A DNA stretch of 58,616 bases from an uncultured Eggerthellaceae bacterium (GTDB lineage: Bacteria > Actinomycetota > Coriobacteriia > Coriobacteriales > Eggerthellaceae), in NCBI GenBank assembly GCA_937892845.1, contig CALBGP010000002.1, positions 1 through 58,616 of the forward strand. The letters are read 5' to 3'. The translations under genes were made by a program, and so were the position numbers. The notes beneath the pieces are model-generated. The model had not been told where the DNA came from. It made no database searches and was given only the letters and a program-made list of their open reading frames with translations. Shown piece by piece: positions 33,023 to 41,611 of the stretch (position 1 is its first letter; each line of letters begins with the position of its first letter).

Positions 33023-34582
33023 ATGTCGAAATCCTTGCGTGTCCGTTCGCGCCTTGCCGGGCTTGCGCTTGCGCTGATTGTCGCACTGAGCTGCTTCGGC
33101 GTTCAGACGGCCTTCGCCGCCCAGCACGACTTCGAAACCGGTTTGACCGGAGATTCAACCCCCATTGAGAAGGCAACTGCCGAACTTGCCTGGTCGTACA
33201 ATTACCAAGGCGACGATGCGTGGGCTCCTGCGGTATCCACCCCGTTGGTGGTAGACGGCGATGTCTATCTGGCCTCGGCTTCGCAGATACGCATCTTGGA
33301 CCAGGCCACCGGCGTTGAGAAGGCCGTCGTCGACCTTCCCGCCGCCATCGATTACGGCGCCCGCTGCGTGTATGCAGATGGCAAGATCCTGGTTCCTTTG
33401 ACCGGCGGTTCTGTGATCGCGCTTCAGCCTGGAACGCTTGAGACCGTTTGGGCCAGCGAAGCGGCTCCCGTGCTTGCCGCCGGGGCACAGCAGGTGAACA
33501 GCTCGCTGTCGCTGATCGACGGCCGCATCTACCTGGCAACCGTCGTGCCCACCGCCAGCGTTTCGAAGGGCGGCAATCTGGTCTGCCTCGACGCTGCCAC
33601 GGGCAAGACCCTGTGGGTCCAGGAGGATCCTGCGGGATACTACTGGGCTGCAGCTTGCAAGGCTAACGGGTTCGCGGTGATCGGCGCTGACAGCGGCATC
33701 GTTCGCGCAATTGCCCCCGATTCGGCAACCGGCGATCCTGCGGCTTCCTTGGATCTGGGCTCGGGTGTGCGCTCGTCTGCCGTTGCCGACGGCAACGACG
33801 TCTACCTGGTCACCATGGACGGCGTGCTGCATCGCATTTCCGTGGCAGCCGATGGCGCGTTGACTGAAACGGCCACCGCGAAAATCGGCGATGTGTCCAC
33901 CTCGACGCCCGTCGTGACGGCGGATTCCGTATTCGTGGGCGGCGGCGTGAAGAAGACGGCCGGCTACGGCAATGACGGCGTGCTGTCCATTGTCGACAAA
34001 GCCGATATGACTGTCACCCAGATCAAGACCTCCGATGGAAAGCTTCTTGCGGGTGAGGTGAAGAGCCGTCCTCTCGTTTCCGAGCAGGCAAGCGGAACAT
34101 ATGTCTACTTCACCGCCAACGGCGCCGAGGGCTGGCCGTACACCTCGGGCGGCGATCTGATCATGTACAAGGTGGGCGACACCGAAGCCACGAGCCTGTT
34201 CAATCCCGATGGCATGAACAATTGGTGCATGTCCTCTGTCGCACTCGGCGATGACGGGCTTCTGCTCTACACCAACGATTCCGGAAACCTGTTCGCGGTC
34301 AAGGGTCCCGCAGCTGTCGTTCCCGGACCCGAACCTGACCCTGCCCCCGATACCGAACCTGCTCCCGATCCCGAACCTGTTCCCGACCCCGACCAGGGCG
34401 ACGGCGATGGTTCCGTGCCGGAGAATCCCGCGGTTCCCGAAAATCCCGGTGCCGGCATGCAGGACGGTTCTGAGACTCTGCCCACCACCGGCGATGCTGC
34501 CGCACCCCTGGGTGCCGGCATGCTGGCGATAGCGGTGGCCTCCGCGGCCGGCGTCGCCCTTGCCGTTCGCCGCGCAAGCTAG
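33023..34582 (+). CDS. Sortase-anchored PQQ-type beta-propeller surface protein
   Basis: 519-residue exported protein, first gene under the cobalamin riboswitch. Signal peptide 1-33 ending in TAFAAQ. Residues about 60-430 are seven or eight repeats of a PQQ/quinoprotein-like beta-propeller (blades begin GDVYLASASQ, GKILVPLTGG, GRIYLATVV, NDVYLVTMDG, VYFTANGAEG). Then a Pro-Asp-Glu linker at about 434-470, the sorting signal LPTTGD at 486-491, a hydrophobic segment and a basic tail RRAS, so it is attached to the wall by sortase. GAAAGGA lies before the ATG. It probably captures corrinoid or a carrier outside the cell; no ligand is proven. Confidence 0.85.
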   Translation: MSKSLRVRSRLAGLALALIVALSCFGVQTAFAAQHDFETGLTGDSTPIEKATAELAWSYNYQGDDAWAPAVSTPLVVDGDVYLASASQIRILDQATGVEKAVVDLPAAIDYGARCVYADGKILVPLTGGSVIALQPGTLETVWASEAAPVLAAGAQQVNSSLSLIDGRIYLATVVPTASVSKGGNLVCLDAATGKTLWVQEDPAGYYWAAACKANGFAVIGADSGIVRAIAPDSATGDPAASLDLGSGVRSSAVADGNDVYLVTMDGVLHRISVAADGALTETATAKIGDVSTSTPVVTADSVFVGGGVKKTAGYGNDGVLSIVDKADMTVTQIKTSDGKLLAGEVKSRPLVSEQASGTYVYFTANGAEGWPYTSGGDLIMYKVGDTEATSLFNPDGMNNWCMSSVALGDDGLLLYTNDSGNLFAVKGPAAVVPGPEPDPAPDTEPAPDPEPVPDPDQGDGDGSVPENPAVPENPGAGMQDGSETLPTTGDAAAPLGAGMLAIAVASAAGVALAVRRAS

Positions 34583-34593
34583 GTTGCACGGCC

Positions 34594-35526
34594 ATGGCTG
34601 AAGAACGCAATAAGAACCTGGACGCTTCCGCACGCGATGCCCTGACGGTGGACGCTTCTTCGGAAACCCGGGAAACACCTGTTCAGGATGGTGGCCGGGA
34701 AAGCCTTGAGAACCATGGGCATGAATCCGGCTCGCCCGAAGACGGAAAGGCCGCGAAGCGCAAGCGTGTTTGGATGGCGGCCGGCGCCGCCGCCGTGCTT
34801 GTGGTGGTGCTCGGTGTGGCCGGGATAAGCGGCGCATTCGGAGGTTTGGCGGATGGCGGCTTGTTCTCCACCGTCGAAAGCGGGACCTCCGGCAGCGCTT
34901 CGGCGCCCCAAGGGCAGGCTGCCTCCGGGGATCGCGATTCCCAGAAGACCGATGCCCAGTCAACCGGCTCCGACGCTTCCGCCGCCTCCGATGGGGAGGG
35001 TATTGCTGCGGACGGCTCGGGGTCCGGGTCGGGCGATACGGCTTCGCATCAGGGGTCGGGCGCATCCGGCGGATCGACTTCTTCCGGTGCAGCCTCATCG
35101 GGGTCTTCGGGAGGATCATCCGGCCCGTCGGGTGGATCTTCGTCTGGCGGCGGAACTGCTCCGGCGCCGAAGCCCGAACCCGAGCCCGCTCCCGAACCCG
35201 CCCCTGAGCCCGCGCCGGCAACCGTTACGGTGACGGTTGCCGTTGATTCCAGCAGCGTCGGCAGCCCCGTGAGCTGGTCCAGCACGGTTACGCTCAACCA
35301 GGGTGCCACGGTCTATGATGCCTTGGCCGCATCGGGAATCGGGTTCAATGCCGAGTCGAGCGCATACGGCATCTACATCTCCTCGATCGGGGGCCTGGCT
35401 GAAAAAGAGCACGGCTCCGGTTCCGGCTGGAAGTATTTCGTCAACGGCGCGTTCGTGCCGGTTGCATGCAGCGCATGCGTGCTGAATGACGGAGACTATA
35501 TCGCCTGGACGTATGTGACTTCCTGA
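34594..35526 (+). CDS. Membrane-anchored DUF4430 (transcobalamin-like) protein
   Basis: 310-residue protein. A hydrophilic N-terminus, membrane anchor at about 59-84 (VLVVVLGVAGISGAFGG), then a Ser/Gly/Asp-rich stalk with a PEPEPAPEPAPEP stretch near 192-209, and a C-terminal DUF4430 domain at about 210-310 with GATVYDALAASG, GSGWKYFVNG and GDYIAWTYV. DUF4430 shares its fold with the C-terminal corrin-binding domain of transcobalamin and intrinsic factor. It would be the membrane-linked second binder, passing cargo from the wall protein to the ECF transporter. It is followed by a terminator-like hairpin. Confidence 0.85.
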   Translation: MAEERNKNLDASARDALTVDASSETRETPVQDGGRESLENHGHESGSPEDGKAAKRKRVWMAAGAAAVLVVVLGVAGISGAFGGLADGGLFSTVESGTSGSASAPQGQAASGDRDSQKTDAQSTGSDASAASDGEGIAADGSGSGSGDTASHQGSGASGGSTSSGAASSGSSGGSSGPSGGSSSGGGTAPAPKPEPEPAPEPAPEPAPATVTVTVAVDSSSVGSPVSWSSTVTLNQGATVYDALAASGIGFNAESSAYGIYISSIGGLAEKEHGSGSGWKYFVNGAFVPVACSACVLNDGDYIAWTYVTS

Positions 35527-35535
35527 TACGCCGAA

Positions 35536-35575
35536 GGGGCCGGCTCTATCGGCCGGCCCCGCGCTTTTCTTCTCC
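35536..35575 (+). terminator. Terminator-like hairpin after the DUF4430 gene
   Basis: A nine-pair stem GGGGCCGGC/GCCGGCCCC with loop TCTATCG, followed by GCGCTTTTCTTCT. It may attenuate expression of the ECF genes relative to the two surface proteins. Confidence 0.65.
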
Positions 35576-35601
35576 GTTTTCCGTCAGGGGAATAATTCAT
35601 C

Positions 35602-36459
35602 ATGAGCAATGTGTTCAGTCTGTATCATCCCGCTGTGGCGTTTTGCTTTCTGGCGGGCGCCATCGTGTGCTCCATGGCGGTGATCCATCCCGTCTATGCG
35701 GCGGCATCGGTTGCAGGTGCATTCGCCTGCTCTGTTGTGACCAGGGGATTCATGCCGACCGTGCGATCGCTCGCGTGGCTGGTCCCGCTGTGGATCGTGG
35801 TTTCGTGCGCCAATCCGCTGTTCTCGGCATCCGGTTCGACCGAGCTTTTCCGCCTGGGCGTGCGTGCCGTGTATCTGGAGTCGCTCGTATACGGCATGTG
35901 CATGGGTGCGATGCTGGTGTCTGTCTTCTATTGGTTCATGTCGTATTCGGAATGCATGACCAGCGACCGGGCCATGGCCCTGTTCGGCAACATCGCGCCT
36001 GTGGTCACGCTCATGGTGTCGCAGGTGCTGCGTCTGGCTGATCAGTTCGTCGGACGCGGTCGCGCCATCGCCGATGTGCAGGACGCCAACGCCGCAGCCT
36101 GTCCCCGCACGCGGCGCGAGCGGGCGGGAGGCCGGATGCGGATCGTATCCGTCTTGATGAGCTGGGGGATGGAAGACGGCATAGACCGCAGCGATGCCAT
36201 GCGGTCGCGCGGTTACGGCTGCGGGGCGAAGCGCACGACCTATAAGCGCTTCTGCGTCCGCAGGTCCGATGCGCTCCTGTTGGCGGCCATAGGTGTTTTG
36301 GCATGTGCGAACCTGGGACTTGAACTGATAGCGGGTTCGCAGTTCGCATTCTATCCCACGCTTAGCACGCCCGCACTGTGGTGGGGCTACGCGGTGTATG
36401 CGGTCTATCTTGCGATTCCCGTTTTCGTCCACGTGAGGGAGTGGTTGCGGTGGCGATAG
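35602..36459 (+). CDS. ecfT: ECF transporter T component (CbiQ/EcfT family)
   Basis: 285-residue transmembrane scaffold of an energy-coupling-factor importer. Six hydrophobic segments, with the coupling motif AMRSRGYG at about 199-206 and the preceding DRSDAM, which is the A-R-G motif that docks on the ATPases. AGGGGAA precedes the ATG. It lies directly between the DUF4430 gene and the fused ATPase gene, and its stop overlaps that start by 10 bases. Confidence 0.88.
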   Translation: MSNVFSLYHPAVAFCFLAGAIVCSMAVIHPVYAAASVAGAFACSVVTRGFMPTVRSLAWLVPLWIVVSCANPLFSASGSTELFRLGVRAVYLESLVYGMCMGAMLVSVFYWFMSYSECMTSDRAMALFGNIAPVVTLMVSQVLRLADQFVGRGRAIADVQDANAAACPRTRRERAGGRMRIVSVLMSWGMEDGIDRSDAMRSRGYGCGAKRTTYKRFCVRRSDALLLAAIGVLACANLGLELIAGSQFAFYPTLSTPALWWGYAVYAVYLAIPVFVHVREWLRWR

Positions 36460-37892
36460 TCGAAATGGATTCGTTCTCGTTTGCGTACCCGGGTTCCGAG
36501 CCGGTGTTCTCCGATGTCTCGCTTTCCGTCGAAGAGGGGGAGTTCTGCCTGCTTGTGGGCGCTACGGGTTCGGGCAAGACCACGCTCTTGCGTGCGCTCA
36601 AGCCCGAACTGGCGCCCGTGGGCGATATATCCGGTTCCATCCGCATCTGCGGATTTCAGACCGTTTCCGACGGCCGCAGGACAAATGACATGTCGCAGCG
36701 TGAATCCGCTTCGTCCGTCGGTTTCGTCATGCAGGACCCTGCAGCCCAGATAGTGTGCGATACGGTTTGGCACGAGCTGGCCTTCGGCCTTGAGAATCTC
36801 GGTGTCGACCAGGATGTCATGCGTCGCCGGATAGCGGAAGTCGCCCATTTCTTCGGCATAGGGCCCTGGGTGCGCCAAACAACCGAGACGCTTTCGGGAG
36901 GGCAGAAGCAGCTCGTGAACCTGGCGGCCGTCCTCGCGCTGCGTCCGCGGGTGCTGTTGCTCGACGAGCCTACGGCCCAGCTCGATCCGAATGCCGTCAA
37001 GCAGTTCCTCTTCATGCTTTCCCGCGTGAACCGCGAACTGGGTGTGACGGTGATCATGGCCACGCATTCGCCCGAGGATGCGGCCGGCTTTGCAACGCGT
37101 TCCATCACAGTGGGACCTGCGGGAGAGGTTGGGCTGCGCAGTTGCGCCTGGGAGCGCATTGCGGCTGAGCGCGAAGTCGCCCAGCGCGCTGCGGCGGCTG
37201 CATCCGTGGCTCTGTCCTGCGATGATGTTCGTTTCCGTTACCAGCGTGAAAGCGAGTGGGTGCTGCGCGGTGTGGATCTTCGTGTGGCCTGCGGCACCGT
37301 CCATGCCATCGTGGGAGGAAACGGTTGCGGCAAATCAACCCTGCTGCGCGCCATGGCCGGCATACTCAAGCCCCAGCGCGGCAGGCTGGACAACGCCTTG
37401 CGCGGATCGCAGGCCATGTTGCCCCAGGACCCGAAAGCCCTGTTCGTGTGCGATACCGTGGCCGAGGAGCTGGCCGAATGGCGGGTGCGGTGCGGATATT
37501 CCGCCGCCGATGAGCAGCGGATCCTGCGGCGTTTCGGCCTGACGGGCACCGAGGAGCGCCACCCATACGACCTTTCCGGCGGTCAACAGCAGAAGCTTGC
37601 TTTGGCGAAGCTGCTGCTTTGCCGTCCGAAGCTGCTGCTTTTGGACGAACCGACCAAAGGCCTGGATCCTGTGTCCTGCGCCGAGGTCTCGCGCATCCTC
37701 CGCACCATCGCCGGCGATGGCTGCACCGTCGTCTTCGTTACGCATGATCTGGACTTCGCCTTCGTGACCGCCGACATGGTCTCCATGCTCTTCGATGGCG
37801 AGACGGCCTGCACCGAACCCGTTCAGCAGTTCTTCGAGGGCAATCTGGTCTACCGGGCAAACGACGCATCGCGGCTGTTCGCCCTGGTGTAG
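36450..37892 (+). CDS. ecfA: ECF transporter fused ATPases (EcfA-EcfA')
   Basis: 480-residue protein with two complete ABC ATPase domains, the fused EcfA/EcfA' pair. Domain 1: Walker A GATGSGKTT at about 37, signature LSGGQKQ at about 149, Walker B LLLDEPTAQLDP. Domain 2: GGNGCGKST at about 289, LSGGQQQ at about 376, LLLDEPTKGLDP. All catalytic motifs look intact. The start is GTG 36450, after GAGGGAG, inside the ecfT end. The neighbouring S component starts nine bases after the stop. Confidence 0.93.
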   Translation: MAIVEMDSFSFAYPGSEPVFSDVSLSVEEGEFCLLVGATGSGKTTLLRALKPELAPVGDISGSIRICGFQTVSDGRRTNDMSQRESASSVGFVMQDPAAQIVCDTVWHELAFGLENLGVDQDVMRRRIAEVAHFFGIGPWVRQTTETLSGGQKQLVNLAAVLALRPRVLLLDEPTAQLDPNAVKQFLFMLSRVNRELGVTVIMATHSPEDAAGFATRSITVGPAGEVGLRSCAWERIAAEREVAQRAAAAASVALSCDDVRFRYQRESEWVLRGVDLRVACGTVHAIVGGNGCGKSTLLRAMAGILKPQRGRLDNALRGSQAMLPQDPKALFVCDTVAEELAEWRVRCGYSAADEQRILRRFGLTGTEERHPYDLSGGQQQKLALAKLLLCRPKLLLLDEPTKGLDPVSCAEVSRILRTIAGDGCTVVFVTHDLDFAFVTADMVSMLFDGETACTEPVQQFFEGNLVYRANDASRLFALV

Positions 37893-37901
37893 GTGGCATC
37901 C

Positions 37902-38822
37902 ATGGGAAACCTCGCAAACACCTCCGGTTCACACGCGGATATGCCCATGGGGGAGCTCTCTGCGGACGTGCCCTCTGTCGGAGCAGCCCATTCAGCCCAT
38001 CCCGCCGAACCAGCCCATCCTGCCCATCCTGCCCATCCCGCCGGACCAGCCCATTCGGCCCATCCCGCTGAACCGGCCCATCCCGTCGGCCCAGCCCATT
38101 CAGCCCATCCCGCCGGCCCGGTCCATCCCGCCGGCCAGGCCCGATTCGTCCGCCTGTGCATCGAGGCCATCACCGTGTTCGGCGTCCCTGCCGTCCTGGG
38201 TGCTTGCGCAGTGCTGCATCTTGAGCAGACCGCCCTGCTCAGCATGGTGGTGGTCACAGCATCGCTGCTGCTGTTCTTCCTGGGCTACGAGCACGGTCGG
38301 CCGCGTCTTCGCGACACCATGCCGGTGGCGGTGCTTGCCGCCCTGGCTGTGGCGGGGCGCATCCTGTTCGCCCCCATTCCGGATTTCAAACCGGTTTCCG
38401 CCATCGCCATCATCGCGGGCGCGGTTTTCGGCCGACGCAATGGTTTCATGGTGGGTGCGCTTGCGGCCCTTGTCTCGAACTTCTTCTTCGGGCAGGGTCC
38501 CTGGACGCCGTGGCAGATGTACGCCTGGGGCATGGTTGGCTATGGGGCCGGGTTGCTGGCCCAGGCCGGTCTGTTCGAGCGGCCTGCTGCGGTCTACGCT
38601 TACGGATTCGCGGCGCCGTTCGGCTTCGGCTTCATCATGAACGCTTGGAGCATCCTTGGCTTCTATGGCGCGCAAACCGCAGGTCAGATGCTTACGCTGT
38701 ACGCCCTTGCCCTGCCTTTCGACATCGTGCATGCCATTGCCACCGTAGTGTTCCTGCTGGCTCTGTGGAAGCCATGGCGCCGCAAGCTGCATCGTGTGAA
38801 AGCGAAATACGGCCTGCATTGA
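37902..38822 (+). CDS. ECF transporter S component with His-Pro-Ala repeat tail
   Basis: 306-residue substrate-binding membrane protein of the ECF-S family. The membrane part (about 85-300) has six hydrophobic segments and the S-component signature AIIAGAVFGRRNGFMVGALAALVSNFFFGQG, which is split around 165-195. The N-terminal residues 28-79 form a His-Pro-Ala repeat (units HPAEPAHPAHPAHPAGP, HSAHPAEP and similar) with about twelve His, unlike other S components. ATG 37902 is chosen after TAGGTGG. Its position in a cobalamin-riboswitch operon points to a corrinoid as substrate; cobalt is an alternative. Confidence 0.86.
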   Translation: MGNLANTSGSHADMPMGELSADVPSVGAAHSAHPAEPAHPAHPAHPAGPAHSAHPAEPAHPVGPAHSAHPAGPVHPAGQARFVRLCIEAITVFGVPAVLGACAVLHLEQTALLSMVVVTASLLLFFLGYEHGRPRLRDTMPVAVLAALAVAGRILFAPIPDFKPVSAIAIIAGAVFGRRNGFMVGALAALVSNFFFGQGPWTPWQMYAWGMVGYGAGLLAQAGLFERPAAVYAYGFAAPFGFGFIMNAWSILGFYGAQTAGQMLTLYALALPFDIVHAIATVVFLLALWKPWRRKLHRVKAKYGLH

Positions 38823-38836
38823 CCTTGCCTCTGTAG

Positions 38837-38842
38837 TACAAT
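38837..38842 (+). promoter_or_regulatory. Possible -10 element of helD
   Basis: TACAAT, 68 bases before the helD start, with no clear -35. The following leader contains the hairpin CGGAGGG/CCCTCCG (38861-38884), which lacks a U-run and may mask a ribosome binding site. Confidence 0.35.
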
Positions 38843-38909
38843 TTTCTGCCGAAAAATTCTCGGAGGGCTTCGCCAGACCCTCCGCTTCCATCACGACCCA
38901 GGGGGTAAT

Positions 38910-41120
38910 ATGGATCAGAACAAGGCAGAGGCCGGCATGGACGACGGCCTGCAGGCCGATCCCGTTTTCCAGGATGAGCAGCGCCATCTTTCCGAGACAT
39001 ACGCCAAGCTGCAGCGCATCGAAGTCGAGGTCGGCGAGAAGCTGCGAACCATCTCCGCAGAGGCATCGCGCGATATAGCCAACATGCGCGACGAGATGGC
39101 CATCGACATGGCCGATGATTCCCAGGCCCTTGAGACCTGGGCTGAGTTCGAACTGATGAACACTTTGATCGACGCCTACAACCTGGCCAACGACGTGAAC
39201 AAGGAGAAGCTCGCCCGCGTTTACACGTTGCTGCGCCAGCCTTATTTCGCCAAGGTCCGCCTGCAGTTCAAACCCGGTGCACAGCCCAAGGAGGTCTACA
39301 TCGGCGCCGCCGGCATGACCGACGAGAACCGCAGCCACTTCATCGTTGACTGGCGCTCTCCTGTGGCCGAGGTGTATTACAACCAGGCGAACGGGCGCAC
39401 ATCCTATGAGGCTGACGGCCGCACCATCGAGTGCGACATGCTTCTGCGCCGTCAGTTCGATATCTCGCGCGATACGCTGAATGCGTACTTCGACACGACC
39501 GTGGCAATCGAGGACCCTCTGCTTCTCGCCTCGCTGTCCCGTCGCCGCTCCGACCGCATGCAGACCATCACGGCCACCATCCAAAAGGAGCAGAACCAGG
39601 TCATCCGTCATGCCGACGTGCCTGTGCTGCTGGTCAACGGCATTGCCGGATCCGGGAAGACCAGCGTGCTCCTGCAGCGCATCGCATATCTGCTCTACCG
39701 TTTCCGCGATGATATGAATCCCAACAACGTGTGCCTGATCACACCGAACCCCGTATTCCAGCGCTACATCAGCAATGTGCTTCCTGAGCTGGGTGAACGC
39801 AATCCGAAAACCCTCACGTTCCGCGAATTGATGGAAAGCCTGGGCATGGGGGAGCGCGCGCAGGATGTTGCCGGAGACGTTGCTTCGCTGCAGGCGCTGG
39901 ATGCCGGACTCCAAACGCTCGAACTTGAACCCGATGATTTCTGCGATATCGCCGTTGAGGGCCGCCGTGTGTTCCCGGCCGCCCAGGTGCGCAAGATCGC
40001 AGGTTCGTTCCGTCGCATCGCGCCTGGTCCGCGTCTTGTCGTTTTGGTTGCCGAGGAGCTTCGTGAGCGTCTGGACGCCAAGGTCAAGTCGCTTGAAAAG
40101 GCCGACGTGACGCACGCGGAGATCATGGACATGCCCGAATCCGAGCAGATGGAGCTGTTCGGCCATCGCGTGTTCCCGCAGTCTGACGAGGAATTCGTCG
40201 AGCTGTCCCGCATCATGCTGGCGCGCAGGTTCGCCCCGGTGTATGCCGGGCTCGAGGATGCATCGTGGCTGCGCATCGATCGCATCGGCATGCGCATCAC
40301 CGGAAACGACCATCTTTCGGCTCCCGAGTGGGTTTATCTCAAGCTTGCACTCACCGGCAACTGCGACCGCGATGTGCGTTTCGTCATGGTCGACGAGGTG
40401 CAGGACTACAACGCGGCGCAGCTCATGATGCTGAGCCGCTGTTTCCCCAACGCCCATTTCCTCTTGCTCGGCGACGAGAATCAGGCTGTCGAGCCCGGTA
40501 CTGCAAGTTTCGCCGAGATTCGTGCGCTGTTTGAGGCAACCCATGGTTCCGTAGAGGAATGCCGGCTGACCACGAGCTATCGCTCCACGCCTGAGATCAC
40601 GCAGCTGTTCGCCAGCTTGCTCGACGAGGATGCCCGCATTGAGATTTCCTCCGTCCAGCGTCCGGGTGTCGATCCCGTGATTGTCGAATGCGCTGATGAC
40701 GCGGCGTATCTTGACGCGTTGTGCCGCGCCGTTGCCGACGCTTCCGCGTATGTCGAGCGCGAAGGCGGGCTAGCCGCGGTGATCGCACCTACTCGCAAGC
40801 GCGCGAAGAAGGTTGCCGCCATGCTCGCGGATGCCTCCGGTTCCGATCCCGCCTCCGGTGCAGGCCATGGGTTCACGACGCCGATTCTCCTGACCGGAGA
40901 TGCGCCGCTGCCTGAAAGCGGTGTGGTGGTTCTCAGCCTCAAGCTCGCTAAGGGCCTCGAGTTCGATCGTGCCATCGTCGTGGATGCCGACCAGGCGTTC
41001 TTCCCCGACAGCCCCTTGTCGCGTCGGCGTCTCTACACCGCCATTTCGCGCGCTACCCAGCATGTCACCGTGCTGGCCCGTGGTTCGCTGAGCCCGTGCC
41101 TGAAGGGCGCGAACGCCTGA
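38910..41120 (+). CDS. HelD-type RNA polymerase recycling helicase
   Basis: 736-residue UvrD-like ATPase of the HelD family, which pulls stalled or core RNA polymerase off nucleic acid and takes part in rifampicin tolerance. The N-terminus is a long coiled coil (residues about 15-80), inserted into the polymerase channels in known structures. Walker A GIAGSGKTSVLLQR near 245, the Walker B helicase motif VDEVQDYN, and the later motifs LTTSYRST and KGLEFDRAIVVDA and ISRATQHVTVL. AGGGGGT lies before ATG 38910. It stands alone between the corrinoid operon and the inverted-repeat element. Confidence 0.92.
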   Translation: MDQNKAEAGMDDGLQADPVFQDEQRHLSETYAKLQRIEVEVGEKLRTISAEASRDIANMRDEMAIDMADDSQALETWAEFELMNTLIDAYNLANDVNKEKLARVYTLLRQPYFAKVRLQFKPGAQPKEVYIGAAGMTDENRSHFIVDWRSPVAEVYYNQANGRTSYEADGRTIECDMLLRRQFDISRDTLNAYFDTTVAIEDPLLLASLSRRRSDRMQTITATIQKEQNQVIRHADVPVLLVNGIAGSGKTSVLLQRIAYLLYRFRDDMNPNNVCLITPNPVFQRYISNVLPELGERNPKTLTFRELMESLGMGERAQDVAGDVASLQALDAGLQTLELEPDDFCDIAVEGRRVFPAAQVRKIAGSFRRIAPGPRLVVLVAEELRERLDAKVKSLEKADVTHAEIMDMPESEQMELFGHRVFPQSDEEFVELSRIMLARRFAPVYAGLEDASWLRIDRIGMRITGNDHLSAPEWVYLKLALTGNCDRDVRFVMVDEVQDYNAAQLMMLSRCFPNAHFLLLGDENQAVEPGTASFAEIRALFEATHGSVEECRLTTSYRSTPEITQLFASLLDEDARIEISSVQRPGVDPVIVECADDAAYLDALCRAVADASAYVEREGGLAAVIAPTRKRAKKVAAMLADASGSDPASGAGHGFTTPILLTGDAPLPESGVVVLSLKLAKGLEFDRAIVVDADQAFFPDSPLSRRRLYTAISRATQHVTVLARGSLSPCLKGANA

Positions 41121-41307
41121 TTCGGTCCGTTCGCCCGATCCGACCGTTCAGTCGGCCCGGTCCGTTCGATCAATCAGGTTTTGCCGGGTCTTGATTCACC
41201 CCGTTACTGCATCTTCCCCAGTTGCGGTTGCGGGGTGTTTTCGTACCTCGATGTTCTCGCACATTACGGGATTGGCTGCCTGCCCGATTCGCAGGGAGGG
41301 GCAGAAA

Positions 41308-41588
41308 TGCAATCTTTTGTACCATGGGTCATGATTTTCGGGTCGTAAATCCAATTTTTCAATCTTTTGTACCAATTGATGCCGGAGTTTGAATCGGCCG
41401 GGGTCTTGCTGAGAGGGCAATTGAGCTGGGAGGATTCTGTGAACAGGGGAAATGCGAATCATCCACGTACTTGCCGATCGGATGACCACGCTAGGCGCAG
41501 CTTACGGGAGCGCGCAATGGTACAACAAAGTTAAAAAATGGATTTGCGGCGCTGATTTTTGGATCAATGGTACAAAAGATGGCGAATT
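41308..41588. repeat. Inverted-repeat element with ~75-base arms
   Basis: Left arm 41308-41383 and right arm about 41512-41588 are imperfect inverted copies. In the left arm CAATCTTTTGTACCA occurs at 41310 and 41360; in the right arm CAATGGTACAACAAAG at 41515 and CAATGGTACAAAAGAT at 41565, so each arm holds a doublet spaced exactly 50 bases. The 281-base unit is AT-rich, holds no gene and lies between two convergent genes, which fits a MITE-like or foldback element. Confidence 0.6.
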
Positions 41589-41611
41589 GGTCCGTTCGGC
41601 GACGTCTGGCA

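Noticed and set aside
38861..38884. Riboswitch in the helD leader
   Set aside because: Only a single short hairpin is present, with no conserved aptamer strings.
38100..40544. 814-codon minus-strand open frame over helD
   Set aside because: No start signals or domains; composition is that of antisense coding DNA.
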